50,000 nt of DNA from Prorocentrum cordatum (lineage: Eukaryota; Sar; Dinophyceae; Prorocentrales; Prorocentraceae), in the NCBI GenBank assembly GCA_963575745.1, contig CAUYUJ010019933.1, forward strand, positions 82,091 to 132,090. Direction: 5' to 3'. Made by a program: the position numbers and the translations under genes. Shown here one piece after another: positions 41,220-50,000 of the stretch. Below the pieces are notes generated by a model. It ran no database searches. It worked only from the letters and a program-made list of their open reading frames with translations, and was not told the origin of the DNA. The stretch's first letter is position 1, and every line of letters begins with the position of its first letter.

Positions 41220-41430
41220 TCAGGTTCTGCGGTGCGGAGTGTTGCTGTTGCTGACGATGATGATGTTGTTGCTGCGGCTGTTGCTGTTGCTGTTGCCGTT
41301 GCTGATGCTGATGGGGTTGCTGCTGATATTGTTGTTGTTGTTGTTGCTGTTGTGGTTGTGGTTGTGACTGTTGTTGTTGTTGTTGCGGTTGCTGTTGGTC
41401 TTGTGTTGTTATCGGTATTGCTGTTGCTGC
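41220..41430. repeat. (TTG/CTG)n tract
   Basis: Degenerate GTTGCTGTTG triplets; poly-Gln frame on minus. 41460-42340 beyond it is unassigned. Minus-strand words such as KESGLCTAAAFIPPHFGKDW and LGGKLISGFIFDQSALVFGK look protein-like but I cannot place them. Confidence 0.75.
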
Positions 41431-42359
41431 TGTCACAAAGAAGAACGATGACTTTGACCAATCCCGAAGGAAATCAAGCCAACGAGGAAGCCGAAAATGA
41501 GGATCTAACTCCAGTCCTTGCCGAAGTGTGGCGGGATGAAGGCTGCCGCGGTGCACAGGCCGCTTTCTTTGAGGAACATATGGTCAGCGAGCAAGCCGGG
41601 GAAAGCAGGGGCCTTAACGATGACCACAGGGGTGGGGCACCACCTGGGAGCCTGGGCCCTTGCCGAAAACCAGTGCGGACTGATCGAAGATGAAGCCGGA
41701 GATCAGCTTCCCGCCCAAGAAGATTATGGTCCTGGCCTCGCAGACTTGGCTACCTGGCCCGTCACTTTCCTTGTGGACCCTGGGGAAGGGGCCCAGCAGC
41801 GGAGTAGATACCATTTGCCGAAAACTGTAACGCGTCCTGGCACAATGAAACTGTTTGTGCGCATGGTTTCATAATCAACCGTATCTGGGAGTATGGATCG
41901 CGGGGGCTGTTGTCCCATTGCCGAGCGGGCCCCCCGGCCGCGGAGAAGATGAAACACGAGTCGCCCACCACTGGAGCCGCGCACACTGCCTCAGAGCCGC
42001 CGGGCCCGTCATGGAATCGACCACGCCACGCTTACCTGGGACACGAACCCAGACCGAGTGGCGAGCTCGGCGACCGTCTACAGCATAGCGCAATCAATCC
42101 AGCAACCCGGTCTCCTGGATAAGGCTGGGCCGCCAAGCCCGCATGTTTGACAGCTCCTGGGCCGCTAAGCCCGGATGGCCGGCGATCCCGCGCTCCACCT
42201 CTGCCTCGAACCAAAGAACATGCACAGGCCAAACTCTCTGGAGAAATTTGTGTCACGTTGGCGCAAACGATCTGCGGGACGAGCCCGCCGAGGATAGTCT
42301 CGCCCCCTACCGCCTGAACCTTCCCCCGGCGCCGTCAGGTCGGTCATCGGGGCGCCGCT

Positions 42360-42590
42360 CCAGCACGGCTGGTATTGCTGTTGTTGGTGATGGTGTTGTT
42401 GCTGCTCTTGTTGCTGCTGTTGGTGTTGTGACTGTTGGTGTTGCTAGTGTTGTTTCTGTTGTTGCTAATGTTGTGGTTGCTGGTATTGCTGTTGGTGTTG
42501 TGATGGTTGGTGTGGTTGTTGTTGATGTGGTTATTGTTGGTGTTGTCGTTGATGGTGATGTTGTTGTTTGCTGATTGTTGTTTGTTGTGG
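42360..42590. repeat. (TTG)n degenerate tract
   Basis: GTTGTTGGTGTTGTGATGG-type triplets. Frames coding poly-Val (plus) and poly-Asn/Thr (minus) are by-products. Confidence 0.85.
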
Positions 42591-42597
42591 CCGTCGT

Positions 42598-42695
42598 CCC
42601 CCCCGCGACCCGGCCCGCGACCCACCCGCGACCCACCCGCGACCCGGCCGCGACCCGGCCCGCGACCCACCCGCGACCCACCCCGCGACCCACCC
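42598..42695. repeat. ~11-bp GCGACCCACCC tandem repeat
   Basis: About nine units of CCGCGACCCAC/CCGCGACCCGG, 10-12 bases each. Confidence 0.85.
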
Positions 42696-42919
42696 AGATT
42701 GCTTGAACGAAAAACTCGGCGACTGCGCTGAGCTCGTGGTATAAAGTGTAGAATTTCGGCGCTTGCAGCGGGCTTTTCAGAGCCTCGCAGACTGCCGACG
42801 TCCCGCCGCCCCCTACTCTTATCCGCAACTGCAGGGTGCTATGGTAAATATCATGTTCTGTATCACCATGTTTCTGACTCTATGTGTTCGCCTGCTTCGT
42901 GCTGTGATTATTAGTAGTC

Positions 42920-43220
42920 CTCCTCCGCCTCATACTCTTCCTTCTCCTCCTCCTCCTCCTCCTGCTCCCCCTGCTCCTCCTCCTCCTTCTCCTCGTCCTC
43001 CACCTCTCCTCCAAGCTGTTCTCAGCATATTCCTCATACTTGTCCTCCCCCTTCTTCTCCTCCTCCTCCTCCTCCACCTCGCCCACCTCGTATTCCTCCT
43101 CGTCCTCATACTGTTAATCCTTCTCATGCTGCTCCTCTCCTGCCCCCTCCTCCCCATCGCCTTGCTCCTCCTCCTCCTCCTCCACCTACCCTTCCTCCAA
43201 CTCGTGGCTGCTTGCTCCGC
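42920..43220. repeat. (CTC)n degenerate tract
   Basis: CCTCCTCCTC runs broken by short unique words. Confidence 0.85.
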
Positions 43221-43326
43221 ACTTTGGCACGCCCCCTAACCCGATGGGGCCAGGGCGCGAAAGCGGGATGTCAGTTCTCCTCCTCCGCATCGCATTCTTC
43301 CTCCTCCTGAAACGATCCAACGGTAT

Positions 43327-43665
<339 letters not shown>

Positions 43666-43734
43666 TTCCAATTCGCGTTCATCCGCCAAATCATCCTTCA
43701 CCTGTGTTTCCTAGTTCTTGTCGCTTCGTCACCT

Positions 43735-44281
43735 CCTCCTCCTCATCACCTTCATCATCAGCAGCAGCATAATCAGCATCACCACAACCACCACAACCAT
43801 CATCATCATCAACATCAACATCGTCATCAGCAGCATCATCATCAATATCATCATCACCACCACCACCACAACCGCCAACAACATCATCATCATCATCATC
43901 ATCATAATCAGCATCAGCAGCGTCATCATCAGCAGCAGCATCATCATCAACATCATCACCATCCTCATCAGTATCATCATCATCGTCATCATCATCGTCA
44001 TCGGCATCATCATCCTCATCATCGTCATCATCATCATCCACACCATCATCATCAGCGTCATAGTCATCATCAGCAGCAGCATCAGCACAATCATCTTCAT
44101 CATCATCATCATCATCATCGTCGTCATCATCAGCACCATCAGCATCATCATCGGCATCATCATCATCGGCATCATCATCATCATCATCAGCATCATCAGC
44201 ATCACCAGCATCAGCATCAGCGTCAGCATCATCAGCATAGTCAGCATCATCAGCAGCAAAAGCAGCATCATCATCGCCATT

Positions 44282-44321
<40 letters not shown>

Positions 44322-44494
44322 ACATCATCATCATCATCATCATCATCATCAGCATCATTATCATCATCGGCGCCATCATCATCAGCATAATCAACATCAT
44401 CAACATCATCCACATCATCATCGTCATCATCATTATTAACATCATCATTATCAGCATCAGCCGCATCAGCGTCAGCATCATCATCGTCATGAGT

Positions 44495-44542
<48 letters not shown>

Positions 44543-44942
44543 TGCATCAGCAGCAGCATCACCAGCATCATCAGCATCAGCATCAGCATGAGCGTCATCA
44601 TCAGCATCATCAGCATCATCAGCATCACCATCCCCATAATCAACATCACCATCAACAACATCAGCATCATCATCAACACCATAATAAGCATCAACGGCAC
44701 CATGATCTTCAGCATCATCAACATTATCATTGCGCTAACCCTAAACATCATCAAAGGCATCAGCAGCATCATCATTATCAACACAAGAATCAGCATAGCC
44801 ATCATCATCAACATCATCAGCATCGTCATCGTCACCATGATCATCGTCATCAGCGTCAGCATAATCAGCATAATCGTAAGCATCATCAACATCATCAGCC
44901 GAAACATCATCATCAACGTTATCATCGGTACCATTACCATTG
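43735..44942. repeat. Long degenerate (ATC)n tract, ~1.2 kb
   Basis: Over 1.2 kb of CAT/ATC triplets with CAG, CGT and CAC variants. Triplet phase is held almost throughout, so frames remain open: poly-Ile on plus (43718-45139), poly-Asp and poly-Met on minus. No domain; not called as genes. Confidence 0.95.
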
Positions 44943-44964
44943 CTCCAGAGCTAGTCAGTCAGTC

Positions 44965-45340
44965 AGGCCGCCTCCTCCTCCTCCTCCTCCTCCTCCTCCT
45001 CCTCCTCCAAGTTCATTCCCTCTCGTTTTTCCACCTCCTCCTCGTCCTCCTTGTACGTCAGACTAACCTTACCGTGACGCTGTGGCGTTCTTCCTCCTCC
45101 TCCTCCTCCTCCTCCTCCTCCTCATCCTCCTCCTTATAATGATGATCCTCGTCCTCCGCCTATTCCTCCTCCTCCTCCTCCTCCTCCTCCTCCTCCTTCC
45201 CTCCTCCTCCTCGTCCTCCTCCTCCTCGTCCTCGTCCTCCTCCTCCTCGTCCTCCTCCTCCTCCTCCTCCTCCTCCTCCTCCTCCTCCTCCTCCTCCTCC
45301 TCCTCCTCCTCCTCCTCCTCCTCCTCCTCCTCCTATCCTT
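44965..45340. repeat. (CTC)n microsatellite blocks
   Basis: Runs at 44968-45008, 45092-45125, 45160-45195 and 45215-45335, the last about 120 bases almost pure. Confidence 0.95.
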
Positions 45341-45500
45341 ATTCCTTATTAGAATATACTCCTACTCCCCCCTCAGGCCGGCAGATAGGGGCCGCATCCG
45401 GGTGGTCCCATCCTAACCTGTAAAAAACAATACAAAATCAACATTTTTCTTATTTTTTCCTCTCGACATGGACGTCCTGTCGTCCACGGCGATAATCCAT

Positions 45501-45619
45501 TGCAAAAAATACCACAAAGAGCACACGCGCGCGTTCATGTCAGAATCCTACCGAACACCGTGTGTTTGCAAGCATTTCAACATAAAAACATCAAAAACCC
45601 AATGCTTTTTCACAAAAAT
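45501..45619 (+). repeat. 119-bp duplication, copy 1
   Basis: Runs from TGCAAAAAATACCACAAAGA to TTTTTCACAAAAAT. Differs from 45763-45881 by one base that I can see. AT-richer than its surroundings. Reads KKYHKEHTRAFMSESYRTPC then VCKHFNIKTSKTQCFFTK in one plus frame, but no family is recognised. Confidence 0.9.
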
Positions 45620-45762
45620 TGTACAAATTTCCCGCCCGGGCTCTCTTGCTGAAATCATAGGAAAACCATAGGAATCTTAAGAATTCTGTCAAATCCAGCG
45701 ATTTCACGTCATCGCGCGGTGCACTCGCGATGCTCTGTCATGCACCCAGGCCGCGAATCCTG

Positions 45763-45881
45763 TGCAAAAAATACCACAAAGAGCACACTCGCGCGTTCAT
45801 GTCAGAATCCTACCGAACACCGTGTGTTTGCAAGCATTTCAACATAAAAACATCAAAAACCCAATGCTTTTTCACAAAAAT
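45763..45881 (+). repeat. 119-bp duplication, copy 2
   Basis: Direct copy of 45501-45619, offset 262 bases. The 143 bases between copies and the flanks are not alike, so this is a segment copy, not a satellite. Confidence 0.9.
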
Positions 45882-46096
45882 GCTTTGGGGTGTCCTGTCA
45901 GACCGTCGGGCTTCCTCCGGCCACCTCTGGCTTCCTGCGGTGTACCGGGCCATTCTCGACTCGTCTGGCAATGCGTGCGCGGCATTCAACACGCGCTCGC
46001 CAGTTCCCGTCGGCAACCGCCATCGCGGCCGCATCAGCTGTACCAAACCGGCTGGCCGGTGTGACTTCGGCCCCCAGTTGTGCCAGCTTTGCTTCT

Positions 46097-46170
46097 TATG
46101 TTGTGGGAGGGCGGGTGGGACTGAGCATGCCATGCTTGAATCGCTCGAGCTGGCTAGCTTGACTCCTACT
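46097..46170. repeat. ~70-bp dispersed repeat, copy 2, leading into CT tract
   Basis: CTTATGTTGTGGGAGGGCGG, GTGGGACTGAGC, then GGCTAGCTTGACTCC; matches 34247-34316. In both places it is followed by a C/T-rich low-complexity run (CTCCTA and CT repeats at 46163-46275 here). Confidence 0.6.
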
Positions 46171-46231
46171 CCTACTCCTACTCCTACTTATACTCCTCCT
46201 TTCTCTTTCTCTCTCTTTCTTTCTCTCTCTC

Positions 46232-46273
<42 letters not shown>

Positions 46274-46275
46274 TC
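46160..46275. repeat. CTCCTA and (CT)n tract
   Basis: ACTCCTACTCCTACTCCT followed by about 80 bases of CT dinucleotides with CC/TT interruptions. Confidence 0.95.
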
Positions 46276-46532
46276 GGCAATACGGCACAGGTTCGAAGCC
46301 ACATGTGAGAATAGGGCGATATAGAGCGGGATCCGGATAGCGAAAGGCAGAAAGAGGGCGGCAGCGGCGGCCGACAGTGCGTGCAACGGGGATCCCTTCC
46401 CAACTTGCTCAGCCCTTTGAAGAGTCCAGCGTAGACTTGCAAGTGAGAAGAAACCCCTCCCATACCTTTCCAACCCCCGATCATCACAGTTGAGTGCACA
46501 AGATGTTACTGCCGATGGCGCAATAGATAGGA

Positions 46533-48092
46533 TCAAGGTGCGAGACAGAAGGCAGGAACAAAAAGATACAGCCCTTCACCCTGGGAGCATTGATGCTGAC
46601 AATGTCGAGAGCTTAAGAAGTAAGTCGCACTGAGCAGACAATACTTTTTAGAGTGAGCGTACACTGGCGGGGCTCGTAAGCACAGCAATATGTTCCTGCT
46701 CGGCCCTTCACCTGTGCTCGAGGCACGACAACTGTGGATGAGACAAGGAACAGTGCAAGTGGACATTCTGAAGCACAAGAGGGGACAAATTAGCAGCAGC
46801 ACGAGGATCGAGGAATGGGGAAGGAGAGGTGTGGTCCGCCCTTTTCCCCTTCGATATCGCGCCTGATTGTGTATCATGCAATCCGTGCCGTGAATCATAA
46901 CATCAGTCGAGGATGGGTCGATGGGCGAATGGCATTGTCGTAGCGATTGTGGTATCCAGCCATCAGTCGCATTGTCGAATGAAAAGTGTTGTCGTAGTCC
47001 TTCGTCGTCGTCAAGGGCCCACTCGAAGCCCCCAAGCCCATCGAGGCCCAGGTGAGCCCCCGCAAGAAGCAGAGGACTTGGGACCCCCCCTAGAGCAGGC
47101 CCAGCAGCTTTGCGCCTCATTCTGCGGGGCGGCAGCGGCACACGGGGATCCTCAAAAAGCCAAGGGCATCTGCGCCAGGCCTCATGGGCGACCCCTTGCG
47201 CAAGCACCTTGCAAGAGCACTCGAGGTAGACCTTGGCAGCAGCAGTCCTGCAGCGCCCTAGAGAGCCCCCCCCCCCCCCCCCCCTCAAGAACAACATGCC
47301 CCCGTGGGCGAGAGCAAAGGACCCCCCCGGCCCTCGCTTCGAGGGGATTCCCAATAGCAGGCATGTGGATGCACACAGCAGCTCAGTGGGTTTGCGACTC
47401 TCAGCGCCAAAAGCGGACTGGTGAATGAGGTTATTGACAGCATGGGGCTTGCTCAATGCGCCTCTGCTCCTGCGAAAAAAAACCAAGAGCTCGGGGCCTC
47501 GGGGGGCGGGGGGGGGGGGCCCAAGGAACGGCAGGATGCTCCATAGCAAAAGGGACCCCGAGACGCCAGCATAGCACAGCAAACTCAGCGCGGCGCGTAG
47601 CAGACGATTGCCCAGGAGAACATGCTCGCGGCCCCGAGAGTCGAGATACTTGAGGCCCCAAAGCTGGCCCCTCAAACGCAAAGGCCTGGGCGGGTGTCTG
47701 GCAACGCCCCCATCCGCTCGCGGAATGGGCGGTCGAAAGCAGGCAATGGGCCAGGTCTCGCACGGGGGGCCCGCAGGTACTGCCGCAACACAGCCTGCTC
47801 GTAACAAGCGCGCCCAGAGCTGCATGGCCTCTGCCCGAGTCAAGTCACCGCGAACGTCGTCATTAATGACGTCGGTGCTGAGAACGAAAAGCTGCCCAAG
47901 GAATTGCGCCATAATATATTCAAAGCAACATTGCATGCCACTAAGCCTCCTGAGGCCTGGGAAAAATGAAGCACAACATGCGCGCGCGGGCAAGGGGCCT
48001 GATCCGACAGAAAACCAGCCTTGGGGATGGGGCCAAAGCCGGGTCAGGGAGTAGCATGGGCACGAAGGGCCCTCCTGACCCATGCGCGGCAA
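46533..48092 (-). CDS. PPCETW-domain protein of retroelement
   Basis: 519 open codons. Landmarks: FVLSTDVINDDVRGDLTRAE, AVPAGPPCETWPIACFRPPI, PRPLRLRGQLWGLKYLDSRG, VLLGNRLLRAALSLLCYAGV, then FGAESRKPTELLCA. The series ND-x-x-x-DL, PPCETW, PRPLR, WGL, GN-x-LL, KPT occurs in dinoflagellate retroelement-linked proteins I recall. The Pro-Pro-Cys motif resembles motif IV of DNA methyltransferases, so a nucleic-acid methylase is possible but unproven. After about residue 300 a poly-Gly run (47260-47285) and basic text suggest the frame is no longer coding. Confidence 0.5.
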   Translation of the reverse strand: MPRMGQEGPSCPCYSLTRLWPHPQGWFSVGSGPLPARACCASFFPGLRRLSGMQCCFEYIMAQFLGQLFVLSTDVINDDVRGDLTRAEAMQLWARLLRAGCVAAVPAGPPCETWPIACFRPPIPRADGGVARHPPRPLRLRGQLWGLKYLDSRGREHVLLGNRLLRAALSLLCYAGVSGSLLLWSILPFLGPPPPAPRGPELLVFFRRSRGALSKPHAVNNLIHQSAFGAESRKPTELLCASTCLLLGIPSKRGPGGSFALAHGGMLFLRGGGGGGSLGRCRTAAAKVYLECSCKVLAQGVAHEAWRRCPWLFEDPRVPLPPRRMRRKAAGPALGGVPSPLLLAGAHLGLDGLGGFEWALDDDEGLRQHFSFDNATDGWIPQSLRQCHSPIDPSSTDVMIHGTDCMIHNQARYRRGKGRTTPLLPHSSILVLLLICPLLCFRMSTCTVPCLIHSCRASSTGEGPSRNILLCLRAPPVYAHSKKYCLLSATYFLSSRHCQHQCSQGEGLYLFVPAFCLAP

Positions 48093-48352
48093 TTTCTAGA
48101 CCTTGGACTCGTCTCGGAGGTGCCGTGGCAAGATGGCATTGATGCACTTGCCGCCTGTCCAGAGCTGCCTGCGATTTTTCCTAGAAGGAAACGATGTTCA
48201 CGTTGTCGGCAACATCTTCGGAGCTGGCTCTCCGACCGGTGGCAATCCAAGCACGCAGGCAGCGCTTAGAGCGATTCGCGCGTTTATGCGGTCTGCCAGG
48301 GGCGTGATATTCGAACAACAACAGACCTGACAGAGCGAGCCAGTCACGAAGG

Positions 48353-48950
48353 TCATGGGCGAACTAGGAGGGGGGTGCCATTTGCCAACACGAGCCCGAA
48401 GGCCCCTGGGAACAGCGAAGCAACCGGCACGCAAAGGGCACAAGTAGACTGGCACAGGGGGGGTCTTGGCAGCCAGGGGGTCCCTTTAGCGTGCTGCTCA
48501 AATCTCCTCTCCCACGCTGGTAGGTGGTAACAGTCCATCCAATGGCGCCACGCTCTAAGCGCAGCCCTTTTAACCAACCTGGCAACTCCCCAGGCCACCG
48601 CGGATCTTTCGGACCCAGGCAGACAGAAAAAAACATATCCAGGAAGGTCCCTGGGGCCCAGGAAAGAAAATAGCCAGGCTATGTCCTGCTCGAGGAGCGC
48701 CACCCAGCCGGCGGTGGCGGCGTAGGTATTGGGGGCAAACCCGGAGGAGAGGAGGTCCACGCACCAAAAGTCGGGCGAGGAAACGCAGGCGGTTCACGCT
48801 GACAATGGCGTGATGTGGGAGCCTGGAAACCTGCAGCATGATGTCGGCGTATGAGTCGTGTTTTCCCCCGCGTTGATTCCTCTTGGGAGTCCTAGAGCGG
48901 CGCGATAGATCCCTTTCATGAGCAAGCCTGACTGAGGAGTCCAGACCAGC
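48353..48950 (-). pseudogene. Post-RT region of LINE-like element
   Basis: YADIMLQVSRLPHHAIVSVN then RLRFLARLLVRGPPLLRV (49100 frame), continuing in the 48760 frame as TAATAGWVALLEQDIAWLFS. The R-L-R-x-L-x-R-L-L pattern after RT recurs in dinoflagellate LINE-like elements; function unknown. Confidence 0.5.
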
Positions 48951-49970
48951 AGTTAGCTGCAGCCATGTGCAACAGCTATACCATAAGACCGAACTCGCCG
49001 AGGTTTCAGCGCATAGGGCTTTGGAAGAATTATGAAGCACGACGCGGGGGGGGCCGCAACTTTCCGAATGGGGGGCACAACAGCACAAGAGACCTGGCAC
49101 CTGGTAGCGATTTGGATGGCCATGCTTTCATTGCTAGCAATCTGGGGCCCCAAGACCCGATGCACGGCGGCGATGTCGACCTCAAAATCAAAGTCGTCAA
49201 CGCGGACAGTCGCGCGCGGGGGGCCGTCGGCCTGCAGGCAGGCCGCGCAACATCATTTGCCCCTGAAGGCCAGAAGTACCCCTGTTGGTTGGCATAAGGT
49301 AGAGACCCAAACTCGCAACAGGCGGGGAAAAAATAGCACGCAGCGTTTCTCGAGCTCTGTCCAGCAGTTGCGACTTCAGTGTAGTCGCGAAGCACTGTGC
49401 GAGGTCATCGACACATGAGACTCCGAAATCCTGCTTGGCCATGGCATCTGGCGCGGCGAATGCCAAGTCTCCCTCAGAGGGGGGGGGGGGGGCCCGAGAA
49501 AATCAAATGGGGAGCCTTCTAAGTGGGCTGCCTCTTCGATTCTTAGGTGGACACGTCTGAAAACAAAATTGAACGCACCCGCGGCCCAAACAGTCCCTTG
49601 GCGCGAGCTGAGCCGCGGGGAAATAAAGGAGGGGGCATGAGCAACCCGCCAGATGGCCCCACGTTGGGTTCCTTGGATGGCGGCTACGGGATGGGGGCTG
49701 TCAAATCTTTGCGCAAATAGAGGGCGGACCTGCAACTGAGCTCTGACCCCCTCGAGCAGAGGGGGGGGGGGGTAGGGCCTCCAGGGCCTCGTCTAATTCA
49801 CTATCTGCGCCCGGCAGGCTGATGGCCAGCTGACGAATGGTCGCGTAGAACGCACTGACCAGGTCGAGGAGCAGAGCCCCCCAAGAGATCTTACGCTTGC
49901 CACTTGATTGCCATCGCATTCTAGCGGCATGCACCGCAAGGTCACATCCTCGGCCCTCAAGTCCCCCCAT
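48950..49970 (-). pseudogene. Reverse transcriptase remnant
   Basis: Three frames give successive RT motifs. KISWGALLLDLVSAFYATIR (49970 frame) has the motif A Asp and F. LSSRQGTVWAAGAFNFVFRR (49735 frame) stands where motif B (R-QG-x-x-A) is expected. DFGVSCVDDLAQC (49466 frame) is motif C, C-V-D-D for Y-A-D-D. RVLGPQIASNESMAIQIATR (49165 frame) matches the following LG-x-x motif of LINE RTs. At least three frameshifts; inactive. Identification rests on motif order. Confidence 0.65.
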
Positions 49971-50000
49971 CTGAATCTCGAGGGCGTTGGCGTCGGGAGC

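Larger units (their letters stand above)
46533..50000 (-). mobile_element. Decayed LINE-like element with RT and PPCETW domain
   Basis: Minus-strand RT fragments (49970-48950), a post-RT region (48950-48350) and a long PPCETW-domain frame (48092-46533) follow each other. The 5' part lies beyond the window. Several frame changes in the RT half, against one 519-codon open frame in the 3' part. Confidence 0.6.

Noticed and set aside
43718-45139. 473-codon plus ORF rich in Ile, and the 403- and 240-codon Met- and Asp-rich minus ORFs
   Set aside because: They are readings of ATC/CAT triplets, which contain no stop in any frame. No domain, no gene structure.

Overview
ORGANISM. The window looks like dinoflagellate nuclear DNA. 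It is GC-rich, very repeat-rich and gene-poor. It carries an exact genomic copy of the dinoflagellate spliced leader (DinoSL) on the minus strand at 28412-28391. One multi-exon gene uses GA-AG and GC-AG introns beside GT-AG ones. The retroelement fragments (LINE with APE endonuclease, tyrosine-recombinase retroelement with a methyltransferase-like segment, RT plus a PPCETW domain) match types I know from dinoflagellate genomes. The species is not determinable from the sequence; a large-genome, GC-rich free-living lineage such as Prorocentrum is a guess. Nothing is bacterial. All comparisons below were made by eye. LAYOUT. 1-2.75 kb: degenerate satellites, including a 21-bp repeat with a 294-bp higher-order period. 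2.75-10.1 kb: a decayed DIRS/YR-type retroelement on the minus strand (gag-like, RT-RNase H, methyltransferase-like, tyrosine recombinase), bracketed by about 110-bp direct repeats. 10.2-17.2 kb: the best cellular gene, minus strand, at least seven exons, four C2HC/C2H2-type zinc fingers and a PUB domain; its introns hold a small inverted-repeat element family, a 208-bp palindrome and many simple repeats. 17.7-18.7 kb: a repeat element with a CCAAGAGG array. 19.4-28.4 kb: a nested locus. A retroposed, SL-tagged mRNA of a single-domain voltage-gated cation channel with EF-hand-like tail (28412 to about 19390, minus) is split inside helix S6 by a LINE of about 6.95 kb, and that LINE is split near the end of its ORF by a roughly 970-bp array-bearing element (element A). 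A second copy of element A lies at 31.9-32.7 kb. 28.4-36.4 kb: microsatellites, array elements, a 77-bp tandem repeat and one weak exon-like stretch. 36.4-39.3 kb: a CACTACT heptamer satellite of about 2.3 kb flanked by inverted G/C-rich arms and a short telomere-like stretch. 39.4-46.3 kb: trinucleotide repeats (CTC, CAT/ATC, TTG), a near-perfect 119-bp duplication and a CT tract. 46.5-50 kb: a decayed LINE-like element, minus strand, with RT fragments and a downstream PPCETW domain. HOW IT FITS TOGETHER. Only two protein-coding loci look cellular: the zinc-finger/PUB gene (intron-rich, apparently intact over the exons seen) and the channel retrogene (intronless, interrupted, frameshifted, probably a pseudogene). 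Nearly everything else is mobile-element or satellite DNA. The nesting order gives a relative chronology: mRNA retroposition, then LINE insertion, then element A insertion.
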